The translations under genes were made by a program, and so were the position numbers. Source: Variovorax paradoxus (GTDB lineage: Bacteria > Pseudomonadota > Gammaproteobacteria > Burkholderiales > Burkholderiaceae_C). From it: 64,000 bases of DNA. Location of the stretch: the NCBI RefSeq assembly GCF_030815855.1, contig NZ_JAUSXG010000001.1, forward strand, positions 5,456,001 to 5,520,000, written 5' to 3'. Under the pieces are notes generated by a model. It saw nothing but the letters and a program-made list of their open reading frames with translations, was not told the DNA's origin and did no database searches. Shown here in pieces: positions 8,826 to 18,940 of the stretch. Position 1 is the stretch's first letter. The number at the start of each line of letters is the position of its first letter.

Positions 8826-9761
8826 ATGCAACGCATCCAGATCGTCGATTCGCACACGGGCGGCGAGCCCACGCGCCTGGTGATCGGCGGCTTTCCCGAC
8901 CTGGGTGGCGGCAGCATGGCCGAGCGCCGCGCGCTGCTGGCCGAGGGGCACGACCAATGGCGTGCCGCCACGGTGCTCGAGCCGCGCGGCAGCGACGTGA
9001 TCGTCGGCGCGCTGCTGTGCGAGCCGGTGTCGAAAGACGCCGCGGCCGGCGTGATCTTCTTCAACAACACCGGCTATCTCGGCATGTGCGGCCACGGCAC
9101 CATCGGGCTGGTCGCGAGCCTCGCGCACATGGGGCGCATCGGCGTGGGCGAGCACCGTATCGAGACGCCCGTGGGCACCGTCACGACCACGCTGCATGCC
9201 GATGGCTCGGTGAGTGTGCGCAACGTGCCGGCGTATCGCCACCTGCACCAGGTGGCGGTCGATCTGCCGGGCCATGGCACCGTGCGCGGCGACGTGGCCT
9301 GGGGCGGCAACTGGTTCTTCCTCGTGAGCGAACACGGCCAGCGCGTGGCGAGCGACAATCTCGCGGCGCTGACGGGCTACACCGCCGCGCTGCGCAAGGC
9401 GTTGGCGGCGCAAGGCATCACGGGTGCCGACGGCGCGGAGATCGACCACATCGAGCTCTTCGCCAACGACGATGGCGGCGCCGACAGCCGCAACTTCGTG
9501 CTCTGCCCCGGCAACGCCTACGACCGCTCGCCCTGCGGCACCGGCACCAGCGCCAAGATCGCCTGCCTCGCGGCCGACGGCAAGCTCGCGCCGGGGGCCG
9601 TGTGGACGCAGGCCAGCGTGATCGGCAGCCGTTTCGAAGCCAGCTACGCGATGGAAGACGGCAAGGTCATTCCCACGCTGCGCGGCCGTGCACACATCAG
9701 CGCCGAGGCCACTCTCCTGATCGACGACAACGATCCTTTCGGGTGGGGAATACGGCTCTAG
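8826..9761 (+). CDS. 4-hydroxyproline 2-epimerase (proline racemase family)
   Basis: A 311-residue protein of the proline racemase fold. Both catalytic cysteines are present, in MCGHGTIG and in [11 protein letters not shown] cysteine pair marks racemases and epimerases; the related trans-3-hydroxyproline dehydratases have threonine in place of the first. It should convert trans-4-hydroxy-L-proline to cis-4-hydroxy-D-proline, the first step of the pathway. The start at 8826 begins [19 protein letters not shown], the family N-terminus. It sits between the binding protein and the dehydrogenase subunits with gaps of about 10 bp. Confidence 0.92.
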   Translation: MQRIQIVDSHTGGEPTRLVIGGFPDLGGGSMAERRALLAEGHDQWRAATVLEPRGSDVIVGALLCEPVSKDAAAGVIFFNNTGYLGMCGHGTIGLVASLAHMGRIGVGEHRIETPVGTVTTTLHADGSVSVRNVPAYRHLHQVAVDLPGHGTVRGDVAWGGNWFFLVSEHGQRVASDNLAALTGYTAALRKALAAQGITGADGAEIDHIELFANDDGGADSRNFVLCPGNAYDRSPCGTGTSAKIACLAADGKLAPGAVWTQASVIGSRFEASYAMEDGKVIPTLRGRAHISAEATLLIDDNDPFGWGIRL

Positions 9762-9772
9762 CGCCGGGCTGC

Positions 9773-10876
9773 ATGGACGCGGACGTCATCGTCATCGGCG
9801 CCGGCATCGTCGGTGCCGCCTGCGCGCATGCGCTGGCGCAGGCCGGCCGCCGGGTGTTGGTGCTCGATGCCCGCATCGGCGGGGCCACCGGCGCGGGCAT
9901 GGGCCATCTCGTGGTGATGGACGACAACCCGGCCGAACTCGCACTGAGCAGCCATTCGACCGCGCAATGGCGCGCCCTGGCACCGCGCATGAGCAAAGAC
10001 TGCGCATACAGCGCCTGCGGCACCCTGTGGATTGCCGCGAACGAGGAAGAAATGGCTGAGGCCGAACGCAAGCAGCAGCGTCTGCGGGCGCACGGCATCG
10101 AAAGCCGCCTGCTCGATGGAGCCGCACTGGCGCGCGCCGAGCCCGCGCTGCGCAACGGCCTCGCAGGTGCGCTGGAAGTGCCCGGCGACGGCATTCTCTA
10201 CGCACCTAACGCAGCGCGCTGGCTTCTCGCACAGGGCGGAGATTCGGTCCGCATCGAGCACGCGAAGGTCGATGCGATCGCGGACGACGGCACGCTGCGG
10301 CTGGCGGACGGCAGCCGCCGCACCGCTTCGCAGATCGTGCTCGCCAACGGCATCGAGGCGACCGCGCTCTGTCCCGAGCTGCCGATCCGCCCCAAGAAGG
10401 GCCATCTGCTGATCACCGACCGTTACCCCGACACCGTGCATCACCAACTCGTCGAGCTCGGCTACGTCACCAGCGCGCATCACAGCGACGGCGACTCGGT
10501 CGCGTTCAACGTGCAGCCGCGGCCGACAGGGCAGCTGCTGATCGGCTCGTCGCGCCAGTTCGACACCACCGACCCGGCGGTCGAAGCACCGATCCTCGCG
10601 CGCATGCTGCAGCGCGCGCTCGACTACCTGCCGGGCCTCGCGGACCTCACTGCGGTCCGATCCTGGACCGGCATGCGCGCTGCGACGCCCAATGGGCTGC
10701 CGCTGCTGGGCAAGCATCCGTGGCGCGAGAAGCTCTGGCTCGCCGTGGGCCACGAAGGCCTGGGCGTGACCACCGCGCCGGGCAGCGCGCATTTGCTCGC
10801 GGCGTTGATGAACGGCATTGATCCCGAATTCGATGAGGCGCCCTATGCGCCGCGCGGCCTGCTGGAGACAGCATGA
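9773..10876 (+). CDS. FAD-dependent D-hydroxyproline dehydrogenase, DAO-type subunit
   Basis: A 367-residue flavoprotein of the D-amino-acid oxidase fold. The N-terminal dinucleotide motif is DVIVIGAGIVGAACAHALA, and the C-terminus carries GLPLLGKHPWREKLWLAVGHEGLGVTTAPGSA, typical of HcnC-like subunits. With the two next genes it forms the three-part (HcnA/B/C-like) dehydrogenase that oxidises cis-4-hydroxy-D-proline to 1-pyrroline-4-hydroxy-2-carboxylate. It overlaps the following 2Fe-2S gene by 4 bp (ATGA). The start at 9773 was chosen because it begins the FAD-binding motif. Confidence 0.88.
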   Translation: MDADVIVIGAGIVGAACAHALAQAGRRVLVLDARIGGATGAGMGHLVVMDDNPAELALSSHSTAQWRALAPRMSKDCAYSACGTLWIAANEEEMAEAERKQQRLRAHGIESRLLDGAALARAEPALRNGLAGALEVPGDGILYAPNAARWLLAQGGDSVRIEHAKVDAIADDGTLRLADGSRRTASQIVLANGIEATALCPELPIRPKKGHLLITDRYPDTVHHQLVELGYVTSAHHSDGDSVAFNVQPRPTGQLLIGSSRQFDTTDPAVEAPILARMLQRALDYLPGLADLTAVRSWTGMRAATPNGLPLLGKHPWREKLWLAVGHEGLGVTTAPGSAHLLAALMNGIDPEFDEAPYAPRGLLETA

Positions 10877-11121
10877 GCGTCACTACCCTGCTGCACATCG
10901 ACGGCCGTCCGGTCCGCGTGAAGGCGGGCAGTTCGGTCGCCGCGGCACTGCACGTGAACGGCGGCATGGGCGTGGCGCGCACCTCCGTCACGGGCGAGCC
11001 GCGCGCCCCGTTCTGCGGCATGGGCGTGTGCCAGGAATGCCGTGTACGAGTCGACGGACGCCGCATGCTCGCGTGCCAGACGGTATGCGCCGAAGGCATG
11101 CAGGTGGAGACCTCGGCATGA
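10873..11121 (+). CDS. (2Fe-2S)-binding small subunit of the D-hydroxyproline dehydrogenase
   Basis: An 82-residue ferredoxin-like protein. Its four cysteines (PFCGMGVCQECRV and MLACQT) form the plant-type 2Fe-2S ligand set. It matches the HcnA-like N-terminal subunit family of multi-subunit D-amino acid dehydrogenases. It overlaps both neighbours by 4 bp, so the three subunits are translationally coupled. It should pass electrons between the two flavoprotein subunits. Confidence 0.88.
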   Translation: MSVTTLLHIDGRPVRVKAGSSVAAALHVNGGMGVARTSVTGEPRAPFCGMGVCQECRVRVDGRRMLACQTVCAEGMQVETSA

Positions 11122-12413
11122 CCGCCATGCCGCTGGCGCATTGCGACGTGTTGATCGTCGGCGCGGGCCGCGCGGGCATGGCCGCGGCGGTGGCGGCCGC
11201 GCCCAGCGGCGCATCGATCGTCGTAATCGACGACAACCCCGCGCCCGGTGGCCAGATCTGGCGCGACGGTCCCGGGGCCGCACTGCCGCCCGCCGCGCGC
11301 AAGTGGCGCGAGGCACTCGCGCATCATGCCAACATCCGCGTGTGCAGCGGCACGCGCGTCGTCGCTGCGCCCTCGCACGACGAACTGCTGCTCGAAGATG
11401 CCGTGCGCGGCTGGCGCATGCAGTGGAAGAAGCTGATTCTCTGCACAGGAGCGCGCGAGCTGCTGCTGCCTTTTCCGGGTTGGACACTGCCCGGCGTCAC
11501 GGGTGCGGGCGGCTTGCAGGCGCTCATCAAGGCGGGCTTGCCCGTCCGGGGCGAACGCATCGTCGTTGCGGGCAGTGGGCCTTTGCTGCTGGCAGCCGCA
11601 GCCACCGCGCGCGCCGCGGGCGCGAAGGTCGTGCGCATCGCCGAGCAGGCTTCGCTCGCGGCGGTCGCGGGCTTTGCCGCCAGCCTGGTGCGCTGGCCGG
11701 GCAAGGCAGTTCAAGCCTTGACGCTGGCCGATGCGCAGTACCGCACCTCGTCGCGCATCGTCTCGGTTCAGGGCGATGGCCGGGTCGAATCAGTCCGGCT
11801 CCGGCAAGGCGGCCGCGATATGGAAATCAGATGCGATCGCGTGGCGTGCGGCTTCGGCCTCACGCCCAACACGCAACTCGGCCAGATGCTCTGCTGCGCC
11901 CTTGCGTCTGCAGACACGGGCGCGCAGGCGTTGGCGGTCGACGCTTGGCAGCGCACCAGCCTGCCTGGCATCTATGCGGCCGGCGAATGCACCGGCTTCG
12001 GAGGCAGCGAACGCGCCCTCGCGCAGGGCACCATCGCCGGCCACGCAGCCGTCGGCAACGAACGCGGCGCAAGGCAGCACGAACGCGAGCGTGCCCACTG
12101 GAATGCCTTTGCGGCACAGTTGCACCGCAGCTTTACGCTGGCCCCCGGCCTTCGGCAGATGCCGAAGCCCGACACGCTCGTGTGCCGCTGCGAAGACGTG
12201 CCGCTTTCCGCGCTCGCCGGTTGCAGCGGCTGGACCGATGCCAAGCTGCATCGCCGTTGCGGCATGGGCGCCTGCCAGGGCCGTGTGTGCGGCGATGCAG
12301 CGCAGTTCCTCTTCGGTTGGGCGCCGCCCGCACCCCGGCCGCCGCTCTCCCCGGCGCGCATTGCAACCCTGGCCGGGCTCGCGGCTCCCCTAAACGATGT
12401 GGACCGACAATGA
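11118..12413 (+). CDS. NAD(P)/FAD-dependent oxidoreductase, HcnB-like dehydrogenase subunit
   Basis: A 431-residue flavoprotein. A GxGxxG-type FAD motif (VLIVGAGRAGMAAAVAAA) is at residues 11-28, and a second dinucleotide motif (IVVAGSGPLLLAAAAT) lies mid-protein. The C-terminus has a BFD-like 2Fe-2S region: VCRCEDVP, then RRCGMGACQGRVC. This architecture is that of the alpha subunit in HcnABC and D-hydroxyproline dehydrogenases. It overlaps the genes on either side by 4 bp. It completes the three-part dehydrogenase. Confidence 0.87.
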   Translation: MTAMPLAHCDVLIVGAGRAGMAAAVAAAPSGASIVVIDDNPAPGGQIWRDGPGAALPPAARKWREALAHHANIRVCSGTRVVAAPSHDELLLEDAVRGWRMQWKKLILCTGARELLLPFPGWTLPGVTGAGGLQALIKAGLPVRGERIVVAGSGPLLLAAAATARAAGAKVVRIAEQASLAAVAGFAASLVRWPGKAVQALTLADAQYRTSSRIVSVQGDGRVESVRLRQGGRDMEIRCDRVACGFGLTPNTQLGQMLCCALASADTGAQALAVDAWQRTSLPGIYAAGECTGFGGSERALAQGTIAGHAAVGNERGARQHERERAHWNAFAAQLHRSFTLAPGLRQMPKPDTLVCRCEDVPLSALAGCSGWTDAKLHRRCGMGACQGRVCGDAAQFLFGWAPPAPRPPLSPARIATLAGLAAPLNDVDRQ

Positions 12414-13111
12414 AGCCGAAGCAGCAGCAGCAGAAAAAAACCATGGCCACTCCGAAGACCGTGTCCCGCCCCCAACCCAAGCGACGGGCCGCCGACCTCG
12501 CCTACGACGCGATCGAGACGCTGCTTTCCACCATGCAGCTGGAGCCCGGCAGCCAGGTGGTCGAAGCCGACCTGGCCGAGCGCACCGGCCTTGGCCGCAC
12601 GCCCGTGCGCGAGGCGCTGATGCGCATGGTGTCGATCGGCCTCATCGTGCAGCAGCCGCGCCGCGGGCTGCTGGTGTCGACCATCGACCTGGCCGATCAC
12701 CTCGACGTGATCCAGACCCGGCGTGTGCTCGAGTTGCTGATTGCAGCCTGCTCGGCGCGCCGCGCCACCGCGCTGCAGCGCAAGGAGATCGTGCGCTGCG
12801 CCGAGATGATGGTCGAGGCGGCCCATCGCGGCGACCTGAACGACTACATGCAGACCGACCGTGCGCTCGACTTCGTCAACCACCAGGCGAGCCACAACGA
12901 TTCGGCGGTGAAGGCGGTGATCCCGCTCATCGTGCAGTGCCGGCGCTTCTGGTACGCCTACCAGCATGAAGGCGAAATCGTCGAGGGTGCCAATGCGCAC
13001 CTCGAACTCGCGCAGGGCATCGCGACCGGCGACGAGGCGGCGGCCATCGCGGGCGCCAACCGCTTGATGGACTATCTCGAGCTTTTCGCCCGAAAAATCA
13101 TCGACAAATAG
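12410..13111 (+). CDS. GntR-family regulator (FCD/FadR subfamily), probable operon repressor
   Basis: A 233-residue protein. The winged helix-turn-helix (residues about 25-90) contains VEADLAERTGLGRTPVREALMRM. An all-helical FCD ligand domain follows, with HLDVIQTRRVLELL and several histidines that may bind metal. The first ATG at 12410 overlaps the previous stop, giving an N-terminus with four glutamines; an ATG at 12443 is the alternative. As the last gene of the hydroxyproline operon it probably binds the palindrome at 6658-6674. The inducer is likely hydroxyproline or a pathway intermediate (inference). Confidence 0.88.
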   Translation: MKPKQQQQKKTMATPKTVSRPQPKRRAADLAYDAIETLLSTMQLEPGSQVVEADLAERTGLGRTPVREALMRMVSIGLIVQQPRRGLLVSTIDLADHLDVIQTRRVLELLIAACSARRATALQRKEIVRCAEMMVEAAHRGDLNDYMQTDRALDFVNHQASHNDSAVKAVIPLIVQCRRFWYAYQHEGEIVEGANAHLELAQGIATGDEAAAIAGANRLMDYLELFARKIIDK

Positions 13112-13183
13112 GCCGAAGGGCCTCGTTCCTCGCATCGGGGAACTCCGCGTGATCCGGCGCGGCCTTCGGCGCATACTGGCCCG

Positions 13184-14116
13184 ATGGCCGTCGCACCCCG
13201 CGCCCAACCCGAAGACTTCTTCACCGCCGAAGAGTGGCAGTCGCTCACCCGCCGTTCGCCGTGGAAGGGCCTGTGGTTGGTGGCGCATTGCTGGGGCGTC
13301 ATCGGCGCCGCGATGCTCGTAGGCATCGTCTGGCCGTGGACCATCCCGCTCATGGTGCCGATCGTCGGCGCGCGGCAACTGGGGCTCTTCATCCTCATGC
13401 ACGACGCGGCGCACGCGGGCCTGCACAGCAACCGCAAGGTCAACGACTGGGTGGCGTACTGGCTGTGCTCGTACACGCTGCGCGACTACCGGCCCTATCA
13501 CCTGCAGCACCACCGCTTCGTGCAGCAGACCGAAGACCCGGACCTTGTGCTGTCGGCGCCGTTTCCGATCACGCATGAATCGATGCGGCGCAAGGTCGTG
13601 CGGGACCTGAGCGGCCAGACTTTCTACAAGCAGCGTTTTGGTCATATCGCCGAAGGCATCCGAAATCGCGCGCCGGGCGAATCGGCGCTGAAGGCCTTCG
13701 GGCGCGAATTGTCGAAAGACCGGCGCTTCCTGATCGGCAACGGGCTCGGCTTGCTGACCTTCGCGCTGGCCGGCTATGGGTGGGCCTGGCTCCTGATGTG
13801 GCTGCTGCCCATGGCCACCTGGCTGCCGCTCGTGAGCCGCGTGCGCAACATCGCGGAGCATGCATTGGTGGCGCAGAACGAGGCCGATCCGCTGCGCCAG
13901 GCGCGGACCACGCATGCCGGCTGGCTTGAACGAGTTCTGGTGGCGCCCTATTGGGTCAATTACCACTGCGAACATCACATGTTCACGAGCCTGCCCTGCT
14001 GGAGCCTGCCGAAGGCGCATCGGCTGCTGCAGCGCCGGGGTGCGACGGCGCGCATGGAAGTGCAGCCCGGCTACCTGAGCCTGCTGAGGCAGGCGACCAC
14101 CGTCGCGCGCGCATGA
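13184..14116 (+). CDS. Membrane fatty acid desaturase family protein
   Basis: A 310-residue integral membrane di-iron protein. The three histidine boxes are visible: HDAAH (residues about 73-77), HLQHH (about 107-111) and HCEHH (about 266-270). Hydrophobic segments lie near residues 35-70 and 185-220. The family desaturates or hydroxylates lipid acyl chains or carotenoid-like substrates; the substrate here is unknown. The gene is convergent with, and overlaps by 134 bp, the acyltransferase gene on the other strand. Confidence 0.88.
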   Translation: MAVAPRAQPEDFFTAEEWQSLTRRSPWKGLWLVAHCWGVIGAAMLVGIVWPWTIPLMVPIVGARQLGLFILMHDAAHAGLHSNRKVNDWVAYWLCSYTLRDYRPYHLQHHRFVQQTEDPDLVLSAPFPITHESMRRKVVRDLSGQTFYKQRFGHIAEGIRNRAPGESALKAFGRELSKDRRFLIGNGLGLLTFALAGYGWAWLLMWLLPMATWLPLVSRVRNIAEHALVAQNEADPLRQARTTHAGWLERVLVAPYWVNYHCEHHMFTSLPCWSLPKAHRLLQRRGATARMEVQPGYLSLLRQATTVARA

Positions 14117-15290
14117 GTTTTTGCCCGTTCAAGAACGTGCCGACAGGCGTGTAGCGCACCAGCAATTGGTAGCTTGCTAGCGCTGTGAGCGAAGTGGCCG
14201 CGATGTTGAGCCCCATCTTCGTCAGCGCGCCGAACGGCGCGTTGAACAGCAGGATGCCGAAGCCGATGGTGCCGAGCATGTGCACCAGGTACACCCAGTA
14301 CGAACTCTGCGAGAGATAGGTCAGCACCGCGTTCCGGCCAGGCATGTAGCGCACGAAGCCACCGATCAGCGCCAGGCTCCAGAGCCACGAAGCCGAGTTG
14401 TAGGCAAAGGCGATCCAGAACGCCGGATGCGGCAGATCGAACCGGTGGCTGCTGCTGCGCACGGCGCCCAGCAACACCACCGTTGCGATGAAGAAAACCA
14501 GCGCGGCCAGCGCGTTGCTCTTGCAGCGTGCCGCGAAGAGCGCGAGCAGATGTTCTTGCGCGCGGTACAGGTACCAGCCGAACACGAAGAAAAGCCCGCT
14601 CTGCACCCATTCGGCAAATGGCGGCAGGAAAGAGCCGCTTACCGCGACGATGCCCGAGGGGTAGAACGAGCCCACCAGCGCCAGCGGCAGCGCGAGCACC
14701 AGGAAGCCCCAGCGGCGTTGCGCAAGCCGCGTGAAGCCGAGGGCGACCGCATCGCGCAGCCGCGCCGGCACGAAATGCCGCAGGCGCGCACCCGCCCACG
14801 CCAGTACGCTGAACCAGAACAGCTGGTAGAGGAACCACAGGTGCATGGTGTTGAAGGGCGAGCCGCCAGGTTGCCGTGCGGGTGTCAACGCGGTGTCGAA
14901 GCCCGGCACGCCGTGCACGGTCAGGTGGATGTAGACCATGGAGAGCACGGCCATCAGGGCGAAGAGCGGCGGCCAGAACACGGCGAAGGGCAGCGCGAGC
15001 CGCAGGCCGCGGTTTTTCAGCATGCCGCCCGCGCCACGCCGCTCGGCCAGCAGCGCCACGAAAAAGCCGGCCAGCACGAAGAACACCGGCATCCGGAAGC
15101 TGTGGATGAAAAGCAGCAACAGATCGGCGGCCGGCGATGTCTTCGGATCGCGCCACGGCAGCGGCGACTCGGTGGTGATGTGGTTGACCGCCACATGCAG
15201 CACGATGCCGAGCCACATCATGAGGGCGCGCAGGTTGTCGAGCGCGTAGAACCGCTCAGCGAGCGGTGGAGAGGTGTCGACGTTGTTCAT
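13983..15290 (-). CDS. Acyltransferase family membrane protein (OpgC/acyltransferase 3-like)
   Basis: A 435-residue protein starting at MNNVDTS; an in-frame ATG at 15311 is also possible. It has about ten transmembrane helices. The N-terminus (FYALDNLRALMMWLGIVLHVAVNH) has the arginine and histidine typical of acyltransferase 3 proteins, followed by FRMPVFFVLAGFFVALL. Such proteins O-acylate glucans, lipopolysaccharide or other surface glycans. The last helix ends near TPVGTFLNGQK, so the final 45 or so residues are a low-complexity tail. That tail is encoded antisense to the desaturase gene. Confidence 0.85.
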   Translation of the reverse strand: MNNVDTSPPLAERFYALDNLRALMMWLGIVLHVAVNHITTESPLPWRDPKTSPAADLLLLFIHSFRMPVFFVLAGFFVALLAERRGAGGMLKNRGLRLALPFAVFWPPLFALMAVLSMVYIHLTVHGVPGFDTALTPARQPGGSPFNTMHLWFLYQLFWFSVLAWAGARLRHFVPARLRDAVALGFTRLAQRRWGFLVLALPLALVGSFYPSGIVAVSGSFLPPFAEWVQSGLFFVFGWYLYRAQEHLLALFAARCKSNALAALVFFIATVVLLGAVRSSSHRFDLPHPAFWIAFAYNSASWLWSLALIGGFVRYMPGRNAVLTYLSQSSYWVYLVHMLGTIGFGILLFNAPFGALTKMGLNIAATSLTALASYQLLVRYTPVGTFLNGQKLMRARRWSPASAGSGSRAALPCAPSHPGAAAADAPSAGSSRAGS

Positions 15291-15323
15291 GGCGCCACTG
15301 TCGGGCCTCACGCTACGTCAGGG

Positions 15324-16358
15324 TCAAGGGGCGGCGGAGGCGTGATCCGAACCTTTCGGCTGAAGGAGGGCGATGGCGCGCAGCAGGTAGTCGCGCACTG
15401 CGGGGGCGGTCGCCGCGGCGGCCTGCAGCACCGGCTCCGCAGCCATGGCCTTCATCAGCCGGGCGGCAAGAGCCGGGTCGTGGCCGGTGAAAGCGTCGAA
15501 GAGCCGCACCCAGGCGAGCGCGATGGCCTGTACCGCTTCGTCCCGGGGCGAGACGCCCCGGGCTTGCAAGCCGGCCAGTTCCCCGGCGAGGCGGCGCCAC
15601 TCCTCGTCAGGCGGCCGGCCCAGGCGCGCGAGGTCGCCGGTGCTCAGGTGGCGCAGCAGCGCGGCCAGGCGCAGGCCGATGGCTTTGTCGATATAGGCGA
15701 TCAGTTCCGCCGAGGGTCCGTCGCCCCGCCGTGCCACCGGCTCGCGCCGGTACATTTCGCCCCATCTCTCGATCAGGTCGAAGCTGCCGTCCATCCACTG
15801 GCCCATGAGGTTCATCCAGCGGGCGGCGAGCGGCTGCACTTCGAGTGCATCGGCCGGCAGGCCGTGCGCCATCAACGCCGCCACTTCGGCGACGAGCGGC
15901 GGCCATTGGTCGGCCACGGTGTTCCAGTTGGCCATCAGCGACTTGATCTCGGCGGGACTGAAATAGCGGCCATAGGCGGCCATCTGCTCCAGCGTGGCGA
16001 GCCAGTCCTTCATGTCGGGCTGAACGCCTTCCGCAAGCCGCTGTTCGAGCAGGCCGAGCTGTTCGCGCAAGGCCGTGGCTTGCGCGATCTGCCGGTCGAG
16101 CGATGCGATCTGGCGCTGGACGATGCCGGGCAGCGAGCCGCTGTCGGCACCGAGCAGCCCGCCGATCTCCCCCAGCGGGAGCCCCAGCAGCCGCAGCGCC
16201 TGAATGGCGTGCAGCCGGCCCGCGTCGGCGGCGTTGTAGAGCCGGTAGCCGGCCTCCGAGCGTAACGAGGGCACCAGCAGGCCGATCGCGTCGTAGTGGT
16301 GCAGCGTGCGCACCGTGAGGCCGGTGTGCCTGGCCAGTTCGCCGACTTTGAGCAACAC
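15324..16358 (-). CDS. MerR-family transcriptional regulator
   Basis: A 344-residue protein from a GTG at 16358 (TTG at 16355 is an alternative). The N-terminus, VGELARHTGLTVRTLHHYDAIGLL followed by SEAGYRLYNAADAGRLHAI, is an unmistakable MerR helix-turn-helix and wing. A coiled-coil dimerisation helix follows (IASLDRQIAQATALREQLGLLEQRL). The large C-terminal domain resembles TipA-type antibiotic-binding domains (MAAYGRYFSPAEI). It may sense a hydrophobic compound. It is 16 bp downstream of the next gene and probably co-transcribed with it. Confidence 0.88.
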   Translation of the reverse strand: MLLKVGELARHTGLTVRTLHHYDAIGLLVPSLRSEAGYRLYNAADAGRLHAIQALRLLGLPLGEIGGLLGADSGSLPGIVQRQIASLDRQIAQATALREQLGLLEQRLAEGVQPDMKDWLATLEQMAAYGRYFSPAEIKSLMANWNTVADQWPPLVAEVAALMAHGLPADALEVQPLAARWMNLMGQWMDGSFDLIERWGEMYRREPVARRGDGPSAELIAYIDKAIGLRLAALLRHLSTGDLARLGRPPDEEWRRLAGELAGLQARGVSPRDEAVQAIALAWVRLFDAFTGHDPALAARLMKAMAAEPVLQAAAATAPAVRDYLLRAIALLQPKGSDHASAAP

Positions 16359-16374
16359 GGCGCGCCTCCGGGTT

Positions 16375-16695
16375 CTATTCCTCGGCCTGTACCGGTTCCG
16401 GGCCCGGCCAGCCAAGCAACTCGGCCAGGCGCTGCACGATCCACCCGGCCTCGGCGGCGGACACGCCGGCCTCAGGCGTGGCGAGCCCCGCATGGATGCG
16501 CCGGAGGATCTCGCTCTCGACCGGCACCTCGGTGTGCTGCTGGATCTGCGCGTGGCCCACGAGGTGGTTGGCCAGGTCTTCGCAGATCTCGTAGCGTTCC
16601 CGCACCACGCCGATCGGCTCCGAGAGGCGCTGGCGCGCATCGCTGTACACCGCGAAGAACGAGGGCGGGATGTAGATCTGGTTGTCGTCGGACAT
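16375..16695 (-). CDS. Conserved small hypothetical protein
   Basis: A 106-residue acidic protein beginning MSDDNQIYIPPSFFAVYSD and containing YEICEDLANHLVGHAQ. I recognise this as a family common in Burkholderiales that is often labelled ATPase with chaperone activity, but no ATP-binding motif is visible, so I would not rely on that name. It lies directly upstream of the MerR gene (16-bp gap). Function unknown. Confidence 0.75.
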   Translation of the reverse strand: MSDDNQIYIPPSFFAVYSDARQRLSEPIGVVRERYEICEDLANHLVGHAQIQQHTEVPVESEILRRIHAGLATPEAGVSAAEAGWIVQRLAELLGWPGPEPVQAEE

Positions 16696-16725
16696 GGCGG
16701 CCTTGTTTGTAGCGGGCCCAATGAC

Positions 16726-16746
16726 AAAACGCGCCCGGGGGCGCGT
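16726..16746 (-). terminator. Rho-independent terminator after the 56-residue gene
   Basis: The reverse strand reads AACGCGCC-CCCG-GGCGCGTT followed by TTGTC. This is a strong GC hairpin with a short T run, 37 bp past the stop of the small gene at 16783. Confidence 0.6.
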
Positions 16747-16782
16747 TCGTCGTGGCTCGAAGAAAGAGCCGCGGGGGCTGGA

Positions 16783-16953
16783 TCAGCCGCCCTTGGTCGG
16801 GCGCTTGCCCGGGTTCTTCTTGCTGCGCGTCGCGGTGCCGCGCTCGAGGCTGATCTTCTGGCCGCCACCGGTGCGAGGCGCGGTGTAGCCGGGCATGGGG
16901 GTCGGCTTCGGGCTAGCAAGACGGTCGGCTTCGGTACGGATTTTCTTGGGCAT
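16783..16953 (-). CDS. Small basic conserved hypothetical protein
   Basis: A 56-residue basic protein (MPKKIRTEADRLASPKPTP at the start, TRSKKNPGKRPTKGG at the end). It is rich in lysine, arginine, proline and glycine with no membrane segment. The likely start is the ATG at 16953, since the frame upstream is not protein-like. A terminator hairpin follows the gene, which supports a real transcript. It may bind nucleic acid, but this is only suggested by composition. Confidence 0.6.
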   Translation of the reverse strand: MPKKIRTEADRLASPKPTPMPGYTAPRTGGGQKISLERGTATRSKKNPGKRPTKGG

Positions 16954-17049
16954 GGAAAGCTCGGATAAAAAGGATGTTCGACCCCCGATTAGGCCACATC
17001 GGCAGATTTCATCTGCCAAGCGCCGAAACGAGGGGCCATGGGAGGGATG

Positions 17050-18507
<1,458 letters not shown>

Positions 18508-18545
18508 CGTTCAGCAGCCGTGAGGGCCGACAGACCGGGATGCGC

Positions 18546-18597
18546 AACAAAAACAAAAGCCTTGCCGGCGCCCTTTGTGAGGCGCCGCAAGGCTTTT
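18546..18597 (-). terminator. Rho-independent terminator of infA
   Basis: On the reverse strand AAAAGCCTTGCGGCGCC and GGCGCCGGCAAGGCTTTT form a long GC-rich hairpin with an 8-base loop. A T-rich run (TTTTGTTTTTG) follows. It lies 14 bp past the infA stop codon and upstream of dbpA. Confidence 0.85.
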
Positions 18598-18610
18598 CGT
18601 CAGTCGCGGA

Positions 18611-18880
18611 TCAGCGGCGGGGTGAGTTGTTGCCGCCGGAGGTCGGCGGCGGGCCGCGACGCTCCAGGTGACGGAAGGTGATACGGCCCTTGGTCAGGTC
18701 GTAAGGCGAGAGTTCGAGCGACACCTTGTCACCCGCCAGGATGCGGATGTGGTGCTTGCGCATCTTGCCGCCGCTGTAGGCGATCAGCTGATGGCCGTTG
18801 TCGAGCGTCACGCGATAGCGCGAGTCGGGCAGGACTTCGGTCACTGCGCCGTTCATTTCGATCAGTTCTTCCTTGGGCAT
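18611..18880 (-). CDS. infA: Translation initiation factor IF-1
   Basis: An 89-residue S1/OB-fold protein: [20 protein letters not shown], then [10 protein letters not shown]. Canonical IF-1 has about 72 residues, so this one carries a C-terminal extension of about 17 residues rich in proline, glycine and asparagine ([14 protein letters not shown]). It binds the ribosomal A site during initiation. Betaproteobacteria often have a second infA away from the ribosomal protein cluster, and this is probably that copy. A strong terminator follows. Confidence 0.93.
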   Translation of the reverse strand: MPKEELIEMNGAVTEVLPDSRYRVTLDNGHQLIAYSGGKMRKHHIRILAGDKVSLELSPYDLTKGRITFRHLERRGPPPTSGGNNSPRR

Positions 18881-18940
18881 GTGTGATTACCTCTGAATCT
18901 CGTTCGATGTGTGTTGGATATGAAGATGGGCGTAATTGTT

